From Sneathiella sp. (lineage in GTDB: Bacteria > Pseudomonadota > Alphaproteobacteria > Sneathiellales > Sneathiellaceae), in contig PAKP01000023.1 in the NCBI GenBank assembly GCA_002706985.1, forward strand, positions 1 to 44,307: a stretch of 44,307 bases of DNA. Direction: 5' to 3'. Shown here piece by piece: positions 39,324 to 44,307 of this stretch. Under the pieces are notes generated by a model, which saw only the letters and a list, made by a program, of their open reading frames with translations, was not told the origin of the DNA and searched no databases. The position numbers were made by a program, and so were the translations under genes. Position 1 is the stretch's first letter; every line of letters begins with the position of its first letter.

Positions 39324-40823
39324 ATGGCAACCTCGCCCGACAGTCCCGGTGATCCAACCCTAAACACAGGTTTTTTGCGATATCTCCCCGAGAAATTCTC
39401 GCGGGGGATATTGTCGCTTCAGGGCATTCTCCTGATCAGCATGTGCCTTGCTTCGGGTTTTCAGGGTATTTTCGGCCTGACATGGCTGAAGTTCCCTATT
39501 CTGGCAGGTATGATCCTGTTCAGCCTGCTTGTCGCGATATCCGGCAGCCGGGTGATCCGGATTTTCCTCGTGCTTGGCCTTTTGTGCTTTCCGCTGACGT
39601 TTCAGTATGCGGAGGATGTGTGGCACACCCTAAATGAAGGGGCGGTTCGGGCGCAGCTGTTCATGTCCTTCATCACCGCAATCATGGTGCTGAGGGAGCC
39701 TGCATTCCGATCCCAACTCCTGCAGGCGGCGGGCAATATCATCGTCCGGCAGCGGCAGGGGCGCCGTGTTCTCATGCTTCTGATGGGCAGCCATCTCTTC
39801 GGCTTGATGATGAATATGGGCTCGGTCGTACTGCTGAGCTCGATCGCCTCCTCGCGGGACCGAGAGAAGGGGGCAACCGGTCACAGTATTGCGCAGCGAC
39901 AATCCGCTCTCGCCATCGTTCATGGATTTGTCGCCACCATGATGTGGTCGCCGCTGTCCCTCGCTTTGGTGGTCGTTCTCTCTCAGGTGCAGGGCGTTAC
40001 CTCGTCGATGATTACGCCATTGGGTTTGCTCGGCGTGCTCTTCTTTCTGGCGCTCAGCTTTGCCGTCAGCCAGCTGGAAGTCCGGCTGCGGCGCCATCGT
40101 CCCGAACTGGCCTCGACGGAGCAGGAAGAGACCGAGATGAGGGGAGGGGCGTCTTTCCTCAAAATACTGATGCGGGTGATCCTGTTGGTGGTGGTGATAT
40201 TTTCCACAATCACCGCGGTGTCGTTGGGGGCGTCCGTTTCGGTGCCCGTTGCGGTGACATTGGCAATTCCTTTGATTACCTTCGTCTGGCTCATGATCCA
40301 GGCCCATGGCGATCTTGGCATCTGCCTCCGTGGTCCGTTGGCTAACACGATCTTCCGGACGCTTCCCTCCCAGTCCTCGGAAGTGGGGATATTGCTGGTG
40401 GCCGGATTTATGGGGCCGGTTCTTGTCGCGCTGATGCCGACGGCGGATATCAACGCCTTTCTGCACAGCCATCACACACCGCCGGGGGTGATTGTTCTGG
40501 TGGCGTTTTTCGCCATCGTGGCCGGAGGTGTGGTAGCGATCAATCCGCTGATTTCCGTCACGATCGTGCTCGGCGTGCTGGCAGATCCGACGGCCCTCGG
40601 CATCCATCCGCTTTATCTCGCCCTGTCCATTCTCGGGGCCTGGGTCGTCGGCTCGTCGCTATCTCCCTATACTAGTGTCACCATTGTCACGGCAAGCATG
40701 TTTGGGGTGAAGTCAACGACCCTCGCGCTCGTCTGGAATCGCCTGTTTGGCGCTATCGCACTGACAGTTTGCGCCGGGCTCATTTTCATATTCGGTGAGC
40801 TTACAGCAATCCCAATCCCCTGA
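39324..40823 (+). CDS. Polytopic membrane protein of unknown function, possible transporter
   Basis: 499 residues, about 11-13 hydrophobic segments, no signal peptide. I do not recognise a named family with confidence. The two-part layout, a cytoplasmic charged linker near residue 250-275 (LRRHRPELASTEQEETEM), and small-residue loops such as NPLISVTIVLGVL and GSSLSPYTSVTIVTA recall ion-transporter-superfamily carriers (SLC13/DcuC/CitM-like). Its place between a racemase-like gene (22 bases before) and an enoyl-CoA hydratase (19 bases after) suggests uptake of the acid handled by this operon, or export of a product. This operon has no TRAP or ABC importer. Other possibilities are an exchanger or a membrane enzyme. 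Confidence 0.7.
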   Translation: MATSPDSPGDPTLNTGFLRYLPEKFSRGILSLQGILLISMCLASGFQGIFGLTWLKFPILAGMILFSLLVAISGSRVIRIFLVLGLLCFPLTFQYAEDVWHTLNEGAVRAQLFMSFITAIMVLREPAFRSQLLQAAGNIIVRQRQGRRVLMLLMGSHLFGLMMNMGSVVLLSSIASSRDREKGATGHSIAQRQSALAIVHGFVATMMWSPLSLALVVVLSQVQGVTSSMITPLGLLGVLFFLALSFAVSQLEVRLRRHRPELASTEQEETEMRGGASFLKILMRVILLVVVIFSTITAVSLGASVSVPVAVTLAIPLITFVWLMIQAHGDLGICLRGPLANTIFRTLPSQSSEVGILLVAGFMGPVLVALMPTADINAFLHSHHTPPGVIVLVAFFAIVAGGVVAINPLISVTIVLGVLADPTALGIHPLYLALSILGAWVVGSSLSPYTSVTIVTASMFGVKSTTLALVWNRLFGAIALTVCAGLIFIFGELTAIPIP

Positions 40824-40842
40824 CCAAAAGAAGGAGTTTTCG

Positions 40843-41613
40843 ATGCAGGACCTATTGATTGATCATCCGGCGGAGGGGGTTGTCCGCCTTCGCATTAACC
40901 GGCCGGAGGCGCGCAACTCCCTGTCTGTGGATTTGCGTAAGAAACTCGTTGCCGAACTCGCACGGCTCGATACGGACAAGTCGGTCCGTGCGGTTATTCT
41001 GGCGGGCGGAGAAAGGGTGTTTGCGGCGGGCGCGGACATATCCGAACTCAAGGGCACATCCCCCATCGGGATGATGCAGCGGGCGACGAACAAGATGTGG
41101 TCGGCCATTGCCGGGTTCAGCAAGCCCCTGATCGCGGCCGTGCGCGGTGCGGCCTTCGGAGGCGGGTTTGAGCTGGCAATGAGCACCGACATTATCGTCG
41201 CCGGCCGCAAGGCCCGCTTCGCGCTGCCCGAAGTAACGCTGGGGCTTATCCCCGGCGGCGGCGGAACCCAGCGCCTGATCCGCCTTGCCGGCAAACATGT
41301 GGCGATGGATATCCTGATGTCAGGCCGTGTCCTGAGTGCCGAAGAAGCGCTTGGTTTCGGTATCGTCAGCCGCTGCGTTGATGATGACGATCTGGAGGAT
41401 GCGGCGGTCGAGCTTGCCTCGACGATTGCCGGTAAGGCCCCGCTGGCGATACAACTCGCTAAGGAGGCTGCGCTCCTCGGCGCGGATGCGCCGCTCGCAA
41501 GCGGGCTCGCCCTTGAGACCCGGGCTATTCAGGTCCTGTTTGACAGTGATGACGTGGATGAGGGGACAGCGGCTTTCTTCGAGAAGAGGGCGCCGAACTT
41601 CACCGGACAGTGA
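40843..41613 (+). CDS. Enoyl-CoA hydratase (canonical two-glutamate crotonase)
   Basis: 256 residues. Oxyanion-hole segments are VFAAGADI and GAAFGGGFEL. The catalytic pair is Glu110 (GGGFELAM) and Glu130 (FALPEVTLGLIPGGGGTQR), with the 20-residue spacing of the Glu144/Glu164 pair in rat mitochondrial hydratase. It hydrates 2-enoyl-CoA to the (S)-3-hydroxyacyl-CoA. It is the only crotonase in this window with both glutamates. ATG 40843 has AAGGAG 7 bases upstream. Last gene of the 34306-41613 operon. Confidence 0.93.
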   Translation: MQDLLIDHPAEGVVRLRINRPEARNSLSVDLRKKLVAELARLDTDKSVRAVILAGGERVFAAGADISELKGTSPIGMMQRATNKMWSAIAGFSKPLIAAVRGAAFGGGFELAMSTDIIVAGRKARFALPEVTLGLIPGGGGTQRLIRLAGKHVAMDILMSGRVLSAEEALGFGIVSRCVDDDDLEDAAVELASTIAGKAPLAIQLAKEAALLGADAPLASGLALETRAIQVLFDSDDVDEGTAAFFEKRAPNFTGQ

Positions 41614-41690
41614 CGATATTCCGGAAATGAAAGGATCGTGCTGTCAAATAGGAGCAGGAGTGTATTCCGATGCTTGACATTGCCGCCTAT

Positions 41691-41716
41691 TTAATGAATG
41701 AATAATCAGTCATTAA
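41691..41716. promoter_or_regulatory. Operator copy 3 upstream of the 41751 operon
   Basis: Arms TTAATGA (41691-41697) and TCATTAA (41710-41716) flank 12 bases. The sub-sequence TGAATGAATAATCA (41695-41708) follows the TGAATGA-nnnn-TCA pattern of copies 1 and 2. A TTGACA hexamer at 41674-41679 lies upstream, again before the site; a -10 is not clear (AATGAA at the 17-base spacing). Probably the same TetR regulon. Confidence 0.55.
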
Positions 41717-41750
41717 GTAAAAATAACACAGATGACCGATAGGGAAAAGC

Positions 41751-42617
41751 ATGGCGTTCAATCATGATGTTGTGGCGAATTGGAAATTTGCGCCGGTGGT
41801 TCAGACCATAGAGCCGTCGGATTGCTTCCTTTATGCCCTGTCGGTCGGGGTGGGCCGCGATCCGCTCAACAGGGATGAACTCCCGTTTGTCTACGGGCCT
41901 AAGATAAAGGTGCTGCCGACGATGGCGGCCGTGGTCTGCACGCCCGGCTTCTGGGCAGAGGATCCGCGATTGGGGATTGATATCACCCGCATTTTCCATG
42001 GCGAGCAGAGCGTGACGTTGCATAAACCCATCCCGCCGGGAGAGGAACTGACCGGCCACAGCCGCATTTCCGATCTCATTGACAAGGGGCCCGGTGGTGG
42101 CGCCATCATTGAGGTGGAATGCGTGGTCAGGGATTCGAAGGAACAACCTATCTGGACCGTCAACCGCACCGCCTTCCTGAAGGGGGAAGGGGGCTTCGGC
42201 GGAACAAACCGGTCTATTGCGGCGCCCGCGGAAATTCCGGACAGGGAACCGGATCAACAGGTTGATATTCCGACCACCGGGGACCAGGCGCTTCTCTACC
42301 GGCTGAACGGCGATTTCAATCCGCTACATGCCGATCCGGACGTGGCGGAGCAGGCAGGCTTTCCGCAGCCAATCCTGCATGGGCTCTGTACTTATGGCAT
42401 TACGAGCTATGCCCTGCTGAAGGCGTTGTGCGACTATGATGTCGAGAAATTCGGCCGGTTAAGCGTTCGCTTCTCTGCGCCGACACTGCCGGGCGATACC
42501 TTGCGGATCGAGATTTGGCGAAACGGTGAGGCGGGCGCCTTTTTCCGCTGCCGCGCGGTGGAGCGCGACGTTACGGTCATTGCCAGCGGGCGGTTCGATT
42601 TTGCAAGATCAATATAA
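41751..42617 (+). CDS. Two-domain MaoC-type (R)-enoyl-CoA hydratase
   Basis: 288 residues: an N-terminal hot-dog half without a dyad (about 1-150) and a C-terminal catalytic half with Asp188 and His193 in YRLNGDFNPLHADPDVAEQA, then PILHGLCTYG. This is the fused hydratase-2 layout known from peroxisomal multifunctional enzyme 2 and related bacterial hydratases that take long or branched acyl-CoAs. It is in effect the fused version of the 8384/8836 pair. It yields an (R)-3-hydroxyacyl-CoA. It leads a short operon with a CaiB/BaiF protein and an SDR. Ribosome site is weak (AGGGAAA). Confidence 0.91.
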   Translation: MAFNHDVVANWKFAPVVQTIEPSDCFLYALSVGVGRDPLNRDELPFVYGPKIKVLPTMAAVVCTPGFWAEDPRLGIDITRIFHGEQSVTLHKPIPPGEELTGHSRISDLIDKGPGGGAIIEVECVVRDSKEQPIWTVNRTAFLKGEGGFGGTNRSIAAPAEIPDREPDQQVDIPTTGDQALLYRLNGDFNPLHADPDVAEQAGFPQPILHGLCTYGITSYALLKALCDYDVEKFGRLSVRFSAPTLPGDTLRIEIWRNGEAGAFFRCRAVERDVTVIASGRFDFARSI

Positions 42618-42648
42618 ATGAACTGATGGAAACAAGAGGAAAAGTTGG

Positions 42649-43848
42649 ATGAGTAATAACAGTCAGAAATCCGGTCAGAAAGATGCTCTTGCGGGCGTTC
42701 GCGTTCTTGATTTCACGTCCATGATGGCCGGACCGTACTGTACGCGGCTGCTGGCCGACCTTGGGGCGGAAGTTATCAAGATTGAACCGCTCAAGGGCGA
42801 CTATATGCGATTTCAGCCGCCGCTCCGCGGAGAGTGCAGCCGCTATTTCGGGCATCTCAACGCTGGCAAGAAAAGCATCGCGGTCGACCTTAAGAGCGAG
42901 GCCGGAATTGAGGTCATACGCTCGCTTGTTGCGTCTTCCGATGTCGTTGTCGAGAATTTCCGCCCTGGGGTCATGGCGCGGCTGGGGCTGAATTATGAAA
43001 GCCTGGACAAGATCAACCCGCGGATCATCTATTGTTCGATTTCCGGTTATGGACAGGACGGTCCGAAGTCGAAGAAACCGGCCTATGCTCCCATGATTCA
43101 CGCCGCGAGCGGCTACGATCTGACGCTCCTTCAGTATCAGGAGGAACAGGAAAAGCCAGCGATTACCGGTGTTTTTGTCGCCGATATCCTGGGCGGTCTG
43201 TACAGCACCTCCGCCATTCAGACGGCTCTCTATCAGCGCGAACGCAGCGGCATCGGTCAGGAGATCGACACGACGCTGCTGGAATGCATGCTGAACCTGC
43301 TGATCTATGAAATCCAGTTTGAGCAGCAACCCTCCACGGCGCGGCGTCCCCGGTACGGTCCGCTACCGACAAAGGACGGCAACATCATTGTCGTGCCCAT
43401 CAATGCCAATAATTTCAAGAATCTGTGCGAGGTGACGGGCCATCCGGAATGGATGGAGGACCCGCTTTTCCTGACGCCGGGAGACCGGGTAAAGAACTGG
43501 GATGAGCTGATGGCGCGGGTTGGCACCTGGACGGCGGAGCGGACGGCGCTTGAGTGCGAGGATATCCTGCTCGACGCCGGTGTTCCGGCCTCCCGCTATC
43601 TCACGGTTGGCGAAGCCATGCAGGATCCACAGGCCGAGCACCGGGGCAGCTTTGCCGAGGTCGAGGATACGGAAGGCGGCTTCCGTGTCGTCAATCCGCC
43701 CTACAAGATGAGCGGCACCGGCACCCATGTGAGGCCGAACGTTCCGGGACTGGGTCAGCATACCGAGGAGGTTCTGAAGACTGTCGCCGGATATGACGCC
43801 GACAATATCTCTGCGCTGCGGGATGCTAAAACTCTGGTTTTCGGCTAG
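42649..43848 (+). CDS. CaiB/BaiF family CoA-transferase
   Basis: 399 residues. Unlike the two racemase-like genes, it lacks the HDINY signature and has Asp179 in VFVADILGG at the place of the catalytic Asp169 of formyl-CoA transferase, so a true CoA transfer between acids is likely. Other family segments: SMMAGPYCTRLLADLGAEVI, NFRPGVMARLGL, SISGYGQDGP. It could move CoA from a product (acetyl- or succinyl-CoA) to the incoming acid, saving ATP. Ribosome site AAGAGGAAAAG precedes the ATG. Confidence 0.88.
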   Translation: MSNNSQKSGQKDALAGVRVLDFTSMMAGPYCTRLLADLGAEVIKIEPLKGDYMRFQPPLRGECSRYFGHLNAGKKSIAVDLKSEAGIEVIRSLVASSDVVVENFRPGVMARLGLNYESLDKINPRIIYCSISGYGQDGPKSKKPAYAPMIHAASGYDLTLLQYQEEQEKPAITGVFVADILGGLYSTSAIQTALYQRERSGIGQEIDTTLLECMLNLLIYEIQFEQQPSTARRPRYGPLPTKDGNIIVVPINANNFKNLCEVTGHPEWMEDPLFLTPGDRVKNWDELMARVGTWTAERTALECEDILLDAGVPASRYLTVGEAMQDPQAEHRGSFAEVEDTEGGFRVVNPPYKMSGTGTHVRPNVPGLGQHTEEVLKTVAGYDADNISALRDAKTLVFG

Positions 43849-43890
43849 TCGCGGATTACGGAACTCAAGAAAACGAAGGAAGGACACAAG

Positions 43891-44307
43891 ATGAAGGTTC
43901 GACAATTAAATGAATGCACGGCCATGCTGACGGGTTCCACCTCAAGCATCGGCTTCGAGATTGGTGCGCAGCTGGCGGAGGCGGGAGTGCCGCGGGTCAT
44001 GCTCAACGGGCGTGATGAAAAACGTGGGGCCGCTGCGGTTGCCCGACTGAAGGAGCGGGCGCCGGAGGCAGATGTCCGTTTTGTGGCGGCAGATTCGACG
44101 AAGTACGAAGGTGCCAAGCGAATCGTCGATGCGACAATCGAGGCCTTTGGCGAACTCGATATCGTGGTGACCAGCATCCCCGGCCCGAGCAATCATATGC
44201 CGATGCCGTTTCACAAGAACTCGCCTGAAGGACTCGATGCCCTTGTGGATGCCCATTTCATGAGTGTGATTTACACCTGTCACGCGGCCCTGCCGCATCT
44301 GATCGAA
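43891..44307 (+). CDS. SDR-family oxidoreductase, N-terminal part (cut by window end)
   Basis: 139 residues are visible and the frame is open at the right edge. The start ATG follows AAGGAAGGA. The nucleotide loop is TGSTSSIG (residues 14-21), and the strand-2 end is MLNGRDEKR with Arg after Gly, which often means NADP. The NNAG-like site reads VTSIPGP, as in 3-oxoacyl-ACP-reductase-like SDRs of the YgfF/short-chain type. The YxxxK motif lies beyond the window. It follows the transferase by 42 bases, in the same unit as the hydratase at 41751. Confidence 0.82.
   Translation, partial: MKVRQLNECTAMLTGSTSSIGFEIGAQLAEAGVPRVMLNGRDEKRGAAAVARLKERAPEADVRFVAADSTKYEGAKRIVDATIEAFGELDIVVTSIPGPSNHMPMPFHKNSPEGLDALVDAHFMSVIYTCHAALPHLIE

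Noticed and set aside
39630..40607. Minus-strand frame opposite the unknown membrane protein
   Set aside because: Its product is a His/Arg/Asp-rich low-complexity chain, as expected from the reverse of hydrophobic codons. The + frame has a clear transmembrane pattern and tight operon spacing.
1..44307. Mobile element, prophage, CRISPR array or RNA gene
   Set aside because: I saw no transposase, integrase, terminal repeats with duplicated flanks, spaced direct repeats, or tRNA/rRNA-like sequence. The repeats found are operator-like or terminator-like.

Overview
The window reads as a chromosomal segment from a moderately high-GC, Gram-negative, aerobic heterotroph, most likely an alphaproteobacterium. 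The evidence is a TonB/ExbBD haem system started by hemP, a TRAP importer, many acyl-CoA enzyme paralogues and several TetR regulators. The order is a guess; I would look first at Sneathiellales, Emcibacterales and Kordiimonadales. There are about 43 protein genes, two of them cut by the window edges. I see no rRNA, tRNA, CRISPR array, transposase, integrase or phage gene.

Layout. (1) 1-4696: the end of a TetR regulator, then a four-gene operon on +: DapA-like lyase, Gfo/Idh/MocA oxidoreductase, DUF993 protein and sugar isomerase/epimerase-type barrel. It looks like a carbohydrate-derivative pathway with two DHDPS-type barrels. (2) 4721-10890: a divergent TetR gene and an acyl-CoA operon (acyl-CoA ligase, SCP2-type thiolase, two-subunit MaoC hydratase, SDR, crotonase). 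A perfect 22-bp palindrome fills the promoter spacer between them. (3) 11147-21266: acyl-CoA dehydrogenase, second ligase, DctPQM TRAP importer, two crotonases, SDR, TetR and a racemase-type CaiB/BaiF protein. (4) 21357-23270, minus strand: thiolase and an SDR that has lost its nucleotide-binding motif. (5) 23513-31551: Fur-box-controlled haem uptake, hemP-hmuR-tonB-hmuS-exbB-exbD-hmuTUV. (6) 31563-44307: a DUF35 protein with a thiolase-like protein lacking the nucleophilic Cys (minus strand), a TetR regulator, then two + operons: ADP-forming acyl-CoA synthetase, MaoC, acyl-CoA dehydrogenase, CaiB/BaiF, unknown membrane protein, canonical enoyl-CoA hydratase; and MaoC, CaiB/BaiF, SDR.

How it fits together. 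Regions 2, 3, 4 and 6 hold enough activation, dehydrogenation, hydration, oxidation, epimerisation and cleavage enzymes to import and break down one or more unusual carboxylic acids. Two racemase-type CaiB/BaiF proteins and a thiolase-like/DUF35 pair, which recalls the retro-aldolases of steroid side-chain degradation, suggest alpha-methyl-branched, isoprenoid or steroid-like acids. The substrate cannot be read from sequence. A repeated near-palindrome (TGAATGATnGTTCA and a weaker variant) lies at three promoters of region 6, which suggests one TetR regulon. A different motif (ATGAWTCAT) lies before the region 3 dehydrogenase and the TRAP operon.

The most unusual items are the DUF993 sugar-type operon, the Cys-less thiolase/DUF35 pair, the SDR with a missing Rossmann segment, the polytopic membrane protein inside a CoA operon, and the promoter-embedded palindromes.
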